Origin: Methanobrevibacter sp. | GTDB lineage: Archaea > Methanobacteriota > Methanobacteria > Methanobacteriales > Methanobacteriaceae | Assembly (NCBI RefSeq): GCF_017432245.1 | Contig: NZ_JAFRJO010000018.1 | Location: 1 to 34,969, forward strand | Direction: 5' to 3' | DNA: 34,969 bases | In this document: in pieces, positions 24,347 through 33,172 of the stretch | Numbering within the stretch: position 1 is the stretch's first letter | Layout of the letters: every line of letters begins with the position of its first letter | Position numbers and translations under genes: made by a program | Notes under the pieces: model-generated | Told to the model about the DNA's origin: nothing | What the model saw: the letters and a program-made list of their open reading frames with translations, nothing else | The model's database searches: none

Positions 24347-24544
24347 ATGATGGCAGATAATAATATTGAAAATAAAGATAATGATAAAAATGGAGAAAAA
24401 ATAGAAGTTTGTTATACCTGTGGAAAGGAATTTGACATGAACAGCGATGAAGGCGCTCATTATCACTATGGAAAATATCCAATGTGCGGATATTGCAGCA
24501 ATTTCTATGGTTTTTATAAAGAGGATTTGATGGATAAAAAATAA
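24347..24544 (+). CDS. Small CxxC-CxxC zinc-binding protein, function unknown
   Basis: A 65-residue protein. The first 20 residues are polar and charged (many D, N, K). Two cysteine pairs follow, CYTC at 22-25 and CGYC at 47-50, with a 21-residue spacer that includes HYHYG; this is a probable zinc ribbon or treble-clef knuckle. The start could be ATG 24347 or the adjacent ATG 24350; GTGGGAT at 24339-24345 precedes both. It stands alone between serB and topA. No family recognised; zinc fingers of this size in archaea often contact nucleic acid or protein partners, but nothing more specific can be said. Confidence 0.65.
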   Translation: MMADNNIENKDNDKNGEKIEVCYTCGKEFDMNSDEGAHYHYGKYPMCGYCSNFYGFYKEDLMDKK

Positions 24545-24864
24545 TTTTCAATCATTTTTTTATTATTTTGCAATTTAATAAAATATAATAATTATTTTTT
24601 AATATTTAATGTCTATTCTAATTTTATTCCTCATTTTAATACTATAATAGTCTTGAAATATGAATTGTTCAAAAACGAAAATATTAAATATAATGGTTAT
24701 GTATAAAGTATTTATGATTTTGAATAATTTGTAAATTGAAATTTTCAATTTATATCCTAGATTTTATAAAAGCTGTTTTTTTATAGAATTCTATTTTTTT
24801 ATAATTTTTATTAATTATTCATATTAAAATTTTAAATTATAATTTTTATTTATTATGTGATAAC
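24545..24864 (+). other. Intergenic region upstream of topA
   Basis: No gene seen. A TATA-like GTATAAAGTA lies at 24701-24710, with a perfect 21-bp palindrome about 25-45 nt downstream (separate entry). A second TATA-like TTTTATAAAAG is at 24763-24773. The leader to ATG 24865 would be about 130 or 70 nt depending on which is used. Confidence 0.55.
24732..24752. promoter_or_regulatory. 21-bp palindrome in the topA promoter region
   Basis: TAAATTGAAA-T-TTTCAATTTA: ten-base arms around a single T. If the TATA box at 24701-24710 is used, the dyad covers the transcription start, a usual place for a repressor site. Confidence 0.5.
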
Positions 24865-27048
24865 ATGCATGAAGTGATTATTTCAGAAAAACCGAAATCA
24901 GCTGAGAAGATAGCAAAGGCCCTCTCTTCAAAAGCCCAAAAGAAGAAGTATGGTAGGAAGATAAGCTATTGGGAATTTGAGGAAGATGGCAAAAGGACCA
25001 CTGTTTTGTCTGCAGTTGGTCACTTGTACTCTTTAACATCTGCTACTTCAAGAGATAGATTAGGTTTTGATTTAAAGTGGGTTCCAGCATATGAAGTTGA
25101 AAAGAATAGCGGATATGTAAGGGATTATGTTTACGCTATTAAAAAACTATCTAAAGATGCAGATAAATTTGTTCATGCTTGCGATTACGACGTAGAAGGA
25201 ACATTGATTGGTTACAATGCACTGAAATATGCTTGTGGAAACAATGCTGAAGCGAAAGCATCCCGTATGAAATTTTCCACATTGACTAAAAAGGACATTG
25301 TAGATGCCTATGACCATATGATTGACATTGACTTACACCAAGTGGATAGTGGTATTGCAAGGCATATGCTAGACTATTACTTTGGTATGAATATCTCATC
25401 CGCTTTAATGAAAGCGGTTAGATCATCCTCTTCAAGTCGCATAAGTTTGTCTGCAGGACGTGTGCAAACTCCTACATTATCAATTTTAGTAGATAGGGAA
25501 AAGGAGATACAATCATTCATCCCAGAACCTTATTGGCAAATTAAGGCCAAGTCTGATTTTGACATTATAGCGAATCATGTTGAAGATAAGATCTTTGATG
25601 AAGAAAGGGCTAAAAGAATATTTGATGAATGCCAAGGTGCGGATGCAACTGTAACTGATGTAAATGTTAAGGAAACCATTAGGAAACCTCCTATTCCATT
25701 CAATTTAGGTGGATTGCAATCTGAAGCACACACTGTATTCGGATTTTCCCCTAAAAGGACTCAAGTTGCAGCTCAGAACTTATATGTTGGAGGATACACT
25801 TCCTATCCACGTACCTCCTCCCAAAAACTTCCTGAATCATTAGGTTTTAAAGAGATTTTTGCAGGGCTTCTTAAAGATGAAGAGTTTAAAAAGCATATTG
25901 CTGATTTGCCTGCAAAACTAAAGCCAAATGAGGGTAAAAAAGATGATGCAGCACACCCAGCTATTCACCCAACTGGTGTATTGCCATCTAACTTATCTCC
26001 AGATGAGGAAAAGATCTATCGCTTAATCGTTTATAGGTTCATAAGTGTCTTCAGTGAAGATTCCAGATTGGAAACCATGAAAGTTGACTTGAATGTTAAT
26101 AATGAGGAATTTGTCTTTTCAAGAAAAAGGGTTTCTCATGAAGGATGGCTAAAGCATTATCCATTCAAGAAACAGGAAGCTGATGAGTTCCCTCCACTTA
26201 AAAAAGGAGATTTCCTAAAGATTCATGAAATCATTTCAGAGGAAAAGGAAACCAAGCCGCCTGCAAGATACAATGAAGCATCTCTCATTAAGGAATTGGA
26301 GAAAAGAGAGCTTGGTACAAAGGCTACACGTGCAGACATCATTGCCAAATTATATGATAGAAAATATATTGATGGCAAGAAGATTGAAGTCAAGCCATTA
26401 GGAGTTCATATAATTGACACCTTAAAGCAATACTGTAAGAACTTAACCAGCGAAGAGCTAACCCGTGAATTTGAAAGGGAGTTGAATTGCTTATCTGCTG
26501 ATAAGATTACAAAAGAGGAAATTCTTACTAATGGTGAAAAGGAAGTCAGATCAATTCTTAAGGATATTAATGACAATCAAAAGGAAATTGGCTCAAAGCT
26601 TTATGAATCCTATCAGGAATCCAATGTCGTAGGAGAATGTTCTTGTGGCGGTAAACTGCTTAAAAAGTATTCAAAAAGGAATAAGCAAACCTTCATTGGA
26701 TGTTCCAATTTCCCTCAATGCAGAAATACTTACTCCTTGCCTAAAGGTGCAAATATATTAAAATCCACTTGCCCTACTTGTGGGTTGCCTATGATTTCAA
26801 TTAAGAGAAAAGGCCAAAAGGGAAGGGAACATGTTTGCCTTGATCCAAATTGTGGTAAGGAAGTTAGCAAGAGGCGTGCTCCTGAAGTTGTTGGCAAATG
26901 TCCGGAATGTGGCAGAGACTTATTGAAACGTTCTGGAAGATTTGGTGAATTTGTTGGATGCAGTGGCTTCCCACAATGTAGATTTAGCTGCCAATTAAAG
27001 GATTTGGATAAATTATTACAAGAAAAATCTGCAGAATTAAGTAAATAA
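24865..27048 (+). CDS. topA: DNA topoisomerase I (type IA)
   Basis: Relaxes negative supercoils. Residues 1-150 are the TOPRIM domain (EVIISEKPKSAEKIAKAL; acidic motif HACDYDVEGTLIG). The core has ISLSAGRVQTPTLSILVDRE and the active-site tyrosine in GYTSYPRTSSQKLP, then DAAHPAIHPTG and the ETKPPARYNEASLIKELEK motif. The C-terminus has three cysteine zinc modules: CSCGGKL...GCSNFPQC, CPTCGLP...CLDPNC and CPECGRDLL...GCSGFPQC. 727 residues, typical for archaeal TopA; no reverse-gyrase helicase part. GTGATAAC lies directly before ATG 24865. Confidence 0.96.
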   Translation: MHEVIISEKPKSAEKIAKALSSKAQKKKYGRKISYWEFEEDGKRTTVLSAVGHLYSLTSATSRDRLGFDLKWVPAYEVEKNSGYVRDYVYAIKKLSKDADKFVHACDYDVEGTLIGYNALKYACGNNAEAKASRMKFSTLTKKDIVDAYDHMIDIDLHQVDSGIARHMLDYYFGMNISSALMKAVRSSSSSRISLSAGRVQTPTLSILVDREKEIQSFIPEPYWQIKAKSDFDIIANHVEDKIFDEERAKRIFDECQGADATVTDVNVKETIRKPPIPFNLGGLQSEAHTVFGFSPKRTQVAAQNLYVGGYTSYPRTSSQKLPESLGFKEIFAGLLKDEEFKKHIADLPAKLKPNEGKKDDAAHPAIHPTGVLPSNLSPDEEKIYRLIVYRFISVFSEDSRLETMKVDLNVNNEEFVFSRKRVSHEGWLKHYPFKKQEADEFPPLKKGDFLKIHEIISEEKETKPPARYNEASLIKELEKRELGTKATRADIIAKLYDRKYIDGKKIEVKPLGVHIIDTLKQYCKNLTSEELTREFERELNCLSADKITKEEILTNGEKEVRSILKDINDNQKEIGSKLYESYQESNVVGECSCGGKLLKKYSKRNKQTFIGCSNFPQCRNTYSLPKGANILKSTCPTCGLPMISIKRKGQKGREHVCLDPNCGKEVSKRRAPEVVGKCPECGRDLLKRSGRFGEFVGCSGFPQCRFSCQLKDLDKLLQEKSAELSK

Positions 27049-27124
27049 TCGACTGATTGTTTATAAAAATTCACAATTTTCTTTATTCAATTTTTTTATT
27101 TTTTATTTTTTTTACTCTATTTAT

Positions 27125-27163
27125 TTATTCTATTTTTTTATTCTATTTTTTTATTCTATTTTT
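27125..27163 (+). repeat. 13-bp tandem repeat, three copies, T-tract terminator of topA
   Basis: TTATTCTATTTTT repeated exactly at 27125, 27138 and 27151, about 77 nt after the topA stop and preceded by further T-tracts (27091-27113). A second example of a T-tract array formed by tandem duplication. Confidence 0.75.
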
Positions 27164-27426
27164 CAATTTTTTCTAATAATCTCTTTTTCATGGCCCTGTT
27201 TATTTCCTCTTTATATAGAATATTAGAAAATTATATATGTATATAAAATGTATATTTAATTATTATTAAATTTAAATTGATTTTTATTAACATCGTTTTA
27301 ATAATTGTCTTATCAAATATTAAGTTTGATAATTTTATCAAAAATAATTATTTCAATATATTTTAAAATATATTTAATAATGTTTTACAAGTCGTATGAT
27401 GTTGTTTTATGGAAATGAGATAATTT

Positions 27427-27482
27427 AAGCGCTTTTATATTTCATGAAATGATTGAGTATGGACTATAAATATTCGAATATT
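27427..27482. promoter_or_regulatory. aglB promoter region with three perfect palindromes
   Basis: AAGCGCTT at 27427-27434, ATTTCATGAAAT at 27439-27450 and AATATTCGAATATT at 27469-27482, the last overlapping the TATA-like CTATAAATA at 27464-27472. The aglB start codon is at 27510, so the leader would be short (about 15-20 nt). Confidence 0.45.
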
Positions 27483-27509
27483 AATTTGTAAAATGTACGA
27501 GGATTTTTT

Positions 27510-30218
27510 ATGGAAAATCAAAAAGTTAAAACAATATTAAAATCTGTGGTTATCATTGCGATATTGTTTGTTTTAGTTTTTGCTCTTAGGGCTCAATCAG
27601 CAGATATCAATGGAGTTCCTAATGAGTATAAAGCAAATTATATGGATGCTGATGGTCTTCCTTATTTCAGTGAAATGGACTCATACTTTAACCTAAGGAT
27701 GACACAGGATTATATGGATCATGGATATTTTGGTGATACTTTAGTGAATGGTTCCGGTTGGGATATGCATTCATACTATCCGTCAGGAAGGGAGGTTGGT
27801 TCGTATCAGCCTATGATTGCTTATGTGACTTCTTTCTTGCATGGAATAATTAATATGTTCCATGATATGTCTATTAAGGAGGTTGCATTTTGGACTGGTG
27901 CATTTATATCATCATTTGCTGTAATTCCTGTTTACATATTCACAAGAAGAATCACTAATGATTATGGTGCAGTTGCAGCCGCATTGCTTGTAGTTTTAGG
28001 TCCTAACTATATTTCACATACCTTTGCAGGATTTTTCGATACAGATATGTTTAACGTAACCTTGCCTTTATTCTTCATACTCTTCTTTGTTGAAGCAGTA
28101 AGAAGTGATAAATTAGCTTATAGAATAATATTTTCAATATTGTCTGTTATATCTATTGGCCTATTTTCACTTTCATGGTCTGGTTATATGTTCTACCCTG
28201 CAGTAATGGTATTAGTGATGATAGTGTTCTTTGTATTATGTTTCTATCTGGATATTGATATTATCGAACCATTCAAAAATTACAGTAATAAATTGAGTTG
28301 GTTTATTAACCAAAAAGAATTGTTCTCAGTAGTATTTATTTTAGTATTATCTGGTTTTGCTTTATTGGCTACTGTTGGGCTTGATGCTCTTTTAGGTGCT
28401 GTAGCTAGTATTGTTGGAGGTTTCTCTCTCCAATCTGGATTAACAACTGAATGGCCTAATGTATTTATTTCTGTTGCAGAGATGCAAATCCCTAATCTTT
28501 TGTATGGTGGACTTCCAGGGGCATTTTTAGCAAACACTAATGGTGTCATTAACGGTATCGGTGGAATAGTTGCTTTCTTCGGTGTTTTATTAGTATTGTT
28601 CACCTTTGTTCAAAGAATACTTAGACTTAGATCTGTTAAAGTTAAAGGGGATTCCTCTAAACCACATAAATCTAAACGTAAAGCTACTTCTATTAGAAAA
28701 GAACAAGACAGATTCAGAATTTCTCTTGTTGACATTGGGTCTTTCGGTTCAACTGATGAAATCAATAAAAGCAAACGTTTGAATGTGCTTTACTTAAGCT
28801 TATTCCTTGTGTGGATTCTTTCATCTGCAGCAGCAGTAACCCAAGGTACAAGGTTTATACAGATATTGGTTGTTCCTATGGGTATCTGTGCAGGAATCTT
28901 TGTAGGTTATGCGGTTGACTATGTTAAAGCTAACATTGATGATGATAGAATCTTATTCGTCATAGCTTTAGTATGTTCATTCTTGATTGCATTCCCGATT
29001 ACTCAGATTTATTATGGTCTCGATAATGCTTTATTGATAGGTTCAATTGTATTCGTTGCTCTCGTGGTTCTTTCTGGAGTATTGATTTATCTTAGGAAAT
29101 CTATTAAAGATTCAGATGTATCAATCAAGAAAGCACTGGTTGTTGTACTGATAACTTTAGCTTTAGTTTCTCCAACTGTTTGTGGAGCTTATCAGACTAC
29201 TGCAGCCACTGTTCCAGGTTCAAGTGACCCTATGTGGAATGCTATGGACTATGTTAAGGAAAGCACTCCTGAGGATACAGTAGTTATTTCCTGGTGGGAC
29301 TTCGGTTACCTATTCCAGATTGCATCTGACCATCCGACTTCTTTCGATGGGGGTTCTCAGACAGGGGATCGCGCATACTGGGTAGGTAAAGCATTAACTA
29401 CATCTGATTTGGCCCAAGCAAAAGGCATATTGCAGATGTTGGGAACTACAGGTAGTAATGCTTCTGATTTATTATACAATTACACAGGTAGTAATGCCAC
29501 CGCAGTTGATGCATTGGACAAAACATTAGGAATGAGTAGGGAAGACGCTAAGTCAACCTTAATCAAAGATTATAAGTTAACTGAAAGCCAAGCAAGTGCT
29601 GTTGTAAAACAATCACATCCATCCAATCCGAATAATGTTGCATTTGTTTTAAGTTCAGACATGATTCAAAAAGCTGGATGGTGGTCTTACTTCGGTTCAT
29701 GGAACTTTGATACTTTGGACAGTACAAACTATCAATATTACATGGCTGGAAATTATGTAACAATCAAACCTAACTCCCAAGGAGTCGTTACAGTATTGAA
29801 TGACAGTGGTGTTTCATACAATGCTGTAATTAAAAGAGGATCTAATGGAACTAATCAAACTACTGCTCAGATGACTGCTGTTTGGGCAAACAACGGATCT
29901 CAAGTTGAATTGAATGGTACTGAATACAATCCTCTTAAGGCAAGTAATATTATTGCTATTGAAGACGGTTATTTAACTGTAAATAAAACCTTGAACAATG
30001 GCGGCAATTTTACAATGTACCTTATAGGTTCTGGTGATGAATATACCACTATATTGATGGATAATGAACTTAAAGACTCTGTCTTTACCCGATTATTCCT
30101 ATTAGGCGGTGCAGGTCAAGATACCTTTAAGCTAAGTGACATGCAAGAGGGAGTTTCCGTTTGGACCATCAATGAGGGATCTTCAAGTTCTGATACCTCA
30201 GATACAACAGAAGCATAG
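27510..30218 (+). CDS. aglB: Oligosaccharyltransferase AglB (STT3 family)
   Basis: Membrane enzyme that transfers a lipid-linked glycan to Asn in N-x-S/T sites outside the cell. A 902-residue protein: an N-terminal membrane anchor (ILKSVVIIAILFVLVFALRA), a catalytic loop with the acidic ExD-type motif in YFSEMDSYFNLR, then about 12 further hydrophobic helices to residue 570. The soluble C-terminal domain opens with the signature WWDFGY (a WWDYG variant) in VISWWDFGYLFQIASDHPTS. Asn-rich NGT and NNGS stretches in the C-domain suggest it is itself glycosylated. GAGGAT precedes ATG 27510. No other glycosylation genes adjoin it. Confidence 0.94.
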   Translation: MENQKVKTILKSVVIIAILFVLVFALRAQSADINGVPNEYKANYMDADGLPYFSEMDSYFNLRMTQDYMDHGYFGDTLVNGSGWDMHSYYPSGREVGSYQPMIAYVTSFLHGIINMFHDMSIKEVAFWTGAFISSFAVIPVYIFTRRITNDYGAVAAALLVVLGPNYISHTFAGFFDTDMFNVTLPLFFILFFVEAVRSDKLAYRIIFSILSVISIGLFSLSWSGYMFYPAVMVLVMIVFFVLCFYLDIDIIEPFKNYSNKLSWFINQKELFSVVFILVLSGFALLATVGLDALLGAVASIVGGFSLQSGLTTEWPNVFISVAEMQIPNLLYGGLPGAFLANTNGVINGIGGIVAFFGVLLVLFTFVQRILRLRSVKVKGDSSKPHKSKRKATSIRKEQDRFRISLVDIGSFGSTDEINKSKRLNVLYLSLFLVWILSSAAAVTQGTRFIQILVVPMGICAGIFVGYAVDYVKANIDDDRILFVIALVCSFLIAFPITQIYYGLDNALLIGSIVFVALVVLSGVLIYLRKSIKDSDVSIKKALVVVLITLALVSPTVCGAYQTTAATVPGSSDPMWNAMDYVKESTPEDTVVISWWDFGYLFQIASDHPTSFDGGSQTGDRAYWVGKALTTSDLAQAKGILQMLGTTGSNASDLLYNYTGSNATAVDALDKTLGMSREDAKSTLIKDYKLTESQASAVVKQSHPSNPNNVAFVLSSDMIQKAGWWSYFGSWNFDTLDSTNYQYYMAGNYVTIKPNSQGVVTVLNDSGVSYNAVIKRGSNGTNQTTAQMTAVWANNGSQVELNGTEYNPLKASNIIAIEDGYLTVNKTLNNGGNFTMYLIGSGDEYTTILMDNELKDSVFTRLFLLGGAGQDTFKLSDMQEGVSVWTINEGSSSSDTSDTTEA

Positions 30219-30257
30219 CAGTTTTTTATGCATAAAATTAAATTCAGTTATAGCTTG

Positions 30258-30317
30258 TAAGATAAGCTTTGTCCATTAAGCTTTTCTTATGAGGTTTATA
30301 ACTTTTTCTTTTTTTAT
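30258..30317 (+). terminator. Hairpin and T-tract terminator of aglB
   Basis: TAAGATAAGCTT (30258-30269) and AAGCTTTTCTTA (30278-30289) form a 12-bp stem with one mismatch and an 8-nt loop, followed by T-rich sequence from 30302. It begins 40 nt after the aglB stop. Confidence 0.6.
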
Positions 30318-30481
30318 TGTTTTTATTTTTTTCTATCTGGCATTGCTTTTTTAATTGAGTTTTTGAACATGTTCTTTTTTTAGTTCAATCTGCTATTTTT
30401 AGATATTCATGACCTATTTTTACCGCATATTTTATATGTTAAAAATACAAAATTTATATTATAATAAAATATTTGCATTTT

Positions 30482-30508
30482 TCAATGTTTAATTGCGATA
30501 AACATTGA
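30482..30508 (+). repeat. 10-bp inverted repeat before the DRG gene
   Basis: TCAATGTTTA and TAAACATTGA, with the loop ATTGCGA. It lies about 20 nt downstream of a TATA-like TTTATATT, so it may be an operator or a hairpin at the 5' end of the transcript. Confidence 0.5.
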
Positions 30509-30566
30509 TTCATTAAATTATTTCAAATTAATAGTATTTCGTAATAAATTATTTATTGGGGAGTTT

Positions 30567-31661
30567 ATGTCTATAGAAGAAAAAATTAAAGCTATTGAAG
30601 AGGAAATTCAAAAGACACCTTATAATAAAGCTACTTCTCACCACATAGGTAAATTAAAGGCTAAAATTTCTAAACTTAAAGAGGAACAGATTAAAAGAAG
30701 TAGTGGGGGATCCAAAGGTGAAGGATTCCACATTAAGAAAAGTGGTGATGCTACAGCAGTTTTAGTAGGTTTCCCATCTGTAGGTAAATCTACATTGCTT
30801 AATGAATTAACCAATGCTGAAAGTAAGGTTGGCGCTTATCAATTCACTACTTTAGAAATCATTCCTGGTGTTATGGAATATAATAATGCTCAAATTCAAA
30901 TTTTTGACATTCCTGGAATCATTACCGGTGCTGCTGGAGGTAAAGGTAGAGGTAAAGAGATTTTATCTGTAGCAAGAACTGCAGACTTGATTATAGTGGT
31001 ATTGGATACACTCAATCCTCAGCATTTGAATGTTATCTTAAAAGAGCTTGATAATGTAGGTGTAAGACCAAATCAAACCAAGCCTGATGTTAAAATTAAA
31101 AAGACACGCAAAGGCGGAGTCAATGTTTCTACAACCGTTCCTTTAACCTATTTGGATGAAAAAACCATCAGATCAATTATCAATGAGTATGGAATTCATA
31201 ATGCTGATGTATTGTTTAGGGATGATGTTACCATTGACCAGTTCATTGATGTCATTGAAGACAACAAATCCTATGTTCCTATGATGATTCTATTGAATAA
31301 GGTGGATTTAGTCGACCTTGATTATTTAAAGGAACTTCAAAAGGAAATTCCTGATTTCATACCTATTTCTGCAGATAAGAAACTCAATATTGATGCACTT
31401 AAAGAGGAAATATTTGACCGTGTAGATTTAATTAGAGTTTATTTAAAGCCACAAGGTAGAAAAGCAGATATGGAAGATCCATTGGTTATCAGAAGAGGGT
31501 CTACAGTTATTGATGCATGTGAAAAGTTACATAGAGAGTTTGTTAAAAACTTTAGGCATGCTAAGATTTGGGGAACTTCAGTTAAATTCCCAGGTCAAAA
31601 GGTAGGTCCAGACCATGTCTTGGAAGATGAGGATGTTTTGCGTATAATCCTTAAAAAATAG
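30567..31661 (+). CDS. DRG-family (Obg-related) GTPase with TGS domain
   Basis: A 364-residue GTPase of the DRG group, conserved in archaea and eukaryotes and linked to ribosomes/translation. Seen: N-terminal helix-turn-helix-like segment ([20 protein letters not shown]), G1 [17 protein letters not shown]2 [10 protein letters not shown]3 DIPGI, G4 NKVD, G5 ISADKKLN, and a C-terminal TGS domain (from about 290: [11 protein letters not shown] to DVLRIILKK). The S5D2L insert lies between G3 and G4. GGGGAG sits just before ATG 30567. The next gene starts 14 bp after its stop. Confidence 0.94.
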   Translation: MSIEEKIKAIEEEIQKTPYNKATSHHIGKLKAKISKLKEEQIKRSSGGSKGEGFHIKKSGDATAVLVGFPSVGKSTLLNELTNAESKVGAYQFTTLEIIPGVMEYNNAQIQIFDIPGIITGAAGGKGRGKEILSVARTADLIIVVLDTLNPQHLNVILKELDNVGVRPNQTKPDVKIKKTRKGGVNVSTTVPLTYLDEKTIRSIINEYGIHNADVLFRDDVTIDQFIDVIEDNKSYVPMMILLNKVDLVDLDYLKELQKEIPDFIPISADKKLNIDALKEEIFDRVDLIRVYLKPQGRKADMEDPLVIRRGSTVIDACEKLHREFVKNFRHAKIWGTSVKFPGQKVGPDHVLEDEDVLRIILKK

Positions 31662-31674
31662 GTATAGTGTTAAT

Positions 31675-32301
31675 ATGTCTATTTCAAATGAGTCTACTTC
31701 AAATAAGTCCATTTCAAATAAGTCTATTTTAGAGGATTTATCCAAAGATACAGTTATTTTCATTTCAGGCACTCCATGCACTGGAAAAACAACTGTTGCA
31801 AATGACTTGAATGGGTATTTATCAGATAATGGATTTGATTCAAAACTTATTAAAATAAACGATTTTGCATTTGAAAATGATTTGGTTATAGGTGAAGATC
31901 CTGATAAATTCTATAAAGTCATTGACATTGATGGATTGAATGAATGCTTGAACGATGAAATCGATAAAAGCAGCAATCGTGTTTTAATAGTGGAAGGTCA
32001 TTTGTCTCATCTTTGTGAAGGTGCAGATAAGATGATTGTTCTTCGCTTAAATCCATCCATTCTTAAAAATAGGCTTGAAGAAAGGAATTATTCAGAGTCC
32101 AAAATTCAAGAAAACCTTGAGGCTGAGGCATTGGCAGTCTGTTCAGCGGAAGCTTATGAAATTTATGGGGATAAAACCAATGAGATAGATGCAAGCGACA
32201 AGTCTGTTGAAGAGATTCGCGATTTCATAATATCTATTGCAGCGGATAAAATGGAATGTCCTGTCGGGTCAATTGACTTTATGAAATGGCTTTTGGAATA
32301 A
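31675..32301 (+). CDS. Adenylate kinase-like NTPase of the Fap7/AK6 family
   Basis: A 208-residue P-loop kinase. The loop GTPCTGKTT starts at residue 32; DINDF-like and VEGHLSHL segments follow, then LRLNPSILKNRLEERNYSESKIQENLEAEALAVC, the pattern of the Fap7/hCINAP group. In eukaryotes and archaea Fap7 acts in late small-subunit maturation with S14 (uS11) besides its weak adenylate kinase activity. The P-loop of relatives lies within ten residues of the start, so here there is an N-terminal extension of about 25 residues, made of three 5-residue repeats (SISNE, STSNK, SISNK). No other start codon lies between, so ATG 31675 is chosen. Confidence 0.85.
   Translation: MSISNESTSNKSISNKSILEDLSKDTVIFISGTPCTGKTTVANDLNGYLSDNGFDSKLIKINDFAFENDLVIGEDPDKFYKVIDIDGLNECLNDEIDKSSNRVLIVEGHLSHLCEGADKMIVLRLNPSILKNRLEERNYSESKIQENLEAEALAVCSAEAYEIYGDKTNEIDASDKSVEEIRDFIISIAADKMECPVGSIDFMKWLLE
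31678..31722 (+). repeat. 15-bp in-frame tandem repeat at the start of the Fap7-like gene
   Basis: Three units of 15 bp (31678, 31693, 31708), consensus TCTATTTCAAATAAG, plus a partial fourth (TCTATT). Being a multiple of three, copy-number change would alter the length of the N-terminus and not the frame. Confidence 0.8.
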
Positions 32302-32420
32302 AAATAAATCTCTAAAAAATCATTAATATTCCATCTCATATTTACTTTTTTTATTTATTTCTATAATATTATATATAATATAGAAAACCTTTTTATATAA
32401 TAAAAAACATATCTTATCTT

Positions 32421-32456
32421 AATATTCCTCTTGTACTATTATATTATAGGAATATT
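32421..32456. repeat. 9-bp inverted repeat upstream of rnp4
   Basis: AATATTCCT at 32421-32429 and AGGAATATT at 32448-32456, separated by 18 nt. It lies in the 269-bp spacer between the Fap7-like gene and rnp4, which is otherwise AT-rich with TATA-like runs (32369-32383). Confidence 0.5.
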
Positions 32457-32570
32457 TATTTAATTACTTTATTTTTACATTGCTTATAATGTGATTTCTC
32501 ATCAAAATCTACTTTTATTTAGGCAATAAGTTATTTTAAAGAGATTATACTATGTATGAGAGGAGTATCT

Positions 32571-32942
32571 ATGGCTAGAGGAAAAAAACCTGATTGGATG
32601 ATTGAAATAGCTCAAGAAAGAATGGATATTCTTTTTAATCGTGCAGAAAAGGAATATAAAGAGCATCCTGAAAGATCTCATCGTTATGTTGAGCTTGCTC
32701 GAAAGATTTCAAAGAAGTACAATACAAAAATTCCTCAAGCGTGGGGACGAAGATACTGTAAAAATTGTTACAAGTTTTTAGTTCCCGGTCACAACTGCGC
32801 TGTCCGGCTAATTAATAATGAAATTAATATTTATTGTGGCGAGTGTGGCCATATCATGAAAATTCCTTACATCAGGGAAAAAAAGTTAAAAAGGAGAGCT
32901 AAAATTGACTCTTACACTTTCAAAAAAAGAGATTATGAATGA
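32571..32942 (+). CDS. rnp4: Ribonuclease P protein component 4 (Rpp21 homologue)
   Basis: Protein subunit of archaeal RNase P, which trims tRNA 5' leaders; pairs with Rnp1/Rpp29. The 123-residue protein has an N-terminal helical part (IEIAQERMDILFNRAEKEYK, then SHRYVELARKISKKYN) and a zinc ribbon with ligands in YCKNC, GHNC and YCGECGH. The basic KIPYIREKKLKRRAK is typical. I start at ATG 32571, where AGGAG lies at 32561-32565; the longer frame from ATG 32556 would place the binding site within the gene. It overlaps yhbY by 38 bp, showing a shared transcript. Confidence 0.93.
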   Translation: MARGKKPDWMIEIAQERMDILFNRAEKEYKEHPERSHRYVELARKISKKYNTKIPQAWGRRYCKNCYKFLVPGHNCAVRLINNEINIYCGECGHIMKIPYIREKKLKRRAKIDSYTFKKRDYE

Positions 32943-33171
32943 AGCTCGTTCCGCTATGACAATAAATATTGGAAAAGCTGGTGTTAATGACAATGTTATT
33001 GAAGAGATTAAACGTCAGTTAAAATCCAATCCTATTATTAAATTACGATTTGCTAAGAATGTAGCAAGAAATAAAGATGATTTAATAAGCAACATTGTTG
33101 AAGGCACTAAATCCCAACTTATTGACGTTAGAGGAAATGTTGCTGTTATTTATAAAAAACAATCTAATTAG
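32905..33171 (+). CDS. YhbY/CRM-domain RNA-binding protein
   Basis: An 88-residue single CRM-domain protein, a family that associates with pre-50S particles or large rRNA in bacteria and is found in archaea within this cluster. Features: LSKKEIMNEARS, TINIGKAGVNDNVIEEIKRQL (containing a GxxG-like IGKAG) and LRFAKNVARNKDD. Start TTG 32905, with AGGAG at 32892-32896 inside the end of rnp4. No ATG is available before residue 11, and using that would delete the first helix. Confidence 0.9.
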   Translation: MTLTLSKKEIMNEARSAMTINIGKAGVNDNVIEEIKRQLKSNPIIKLRFAKNVARNKDDLISNIVEGTKSQLIDVRGNVAVIYKKQSN

Positions 33172-33172
33172 A

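Larger units (their letters stand above)
27049..27509 (+). other. Intergenic region between topA and aglB
   Basis: The longest non-coding stretch (461 bp). It starts with the topA T-tract repeat at 27125-27163. The middle contains an 8-bp dyad TTATCAAA/TTTGATAA at 27310-27317 and 27325-27332. Near aglB there are three perfect palindromes (27427-27482) around a TATA-like CTATAAATA. I see no coding sequence or structured RNA gene. Confidence 0.6.
30219..30566 (+). other. Intergenic region between aglB and the DRG GTPase
   Basis: No gene seen. It holds a terminator-like hairpin near aglB (30258-30317), a middle T-rich part, TATA-like sequence TTTATATTATAATAAA around 30452-30467 and a 10-bp inverted repeat at 30482-30508 just before the next gene. 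Confidence 0.6.
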
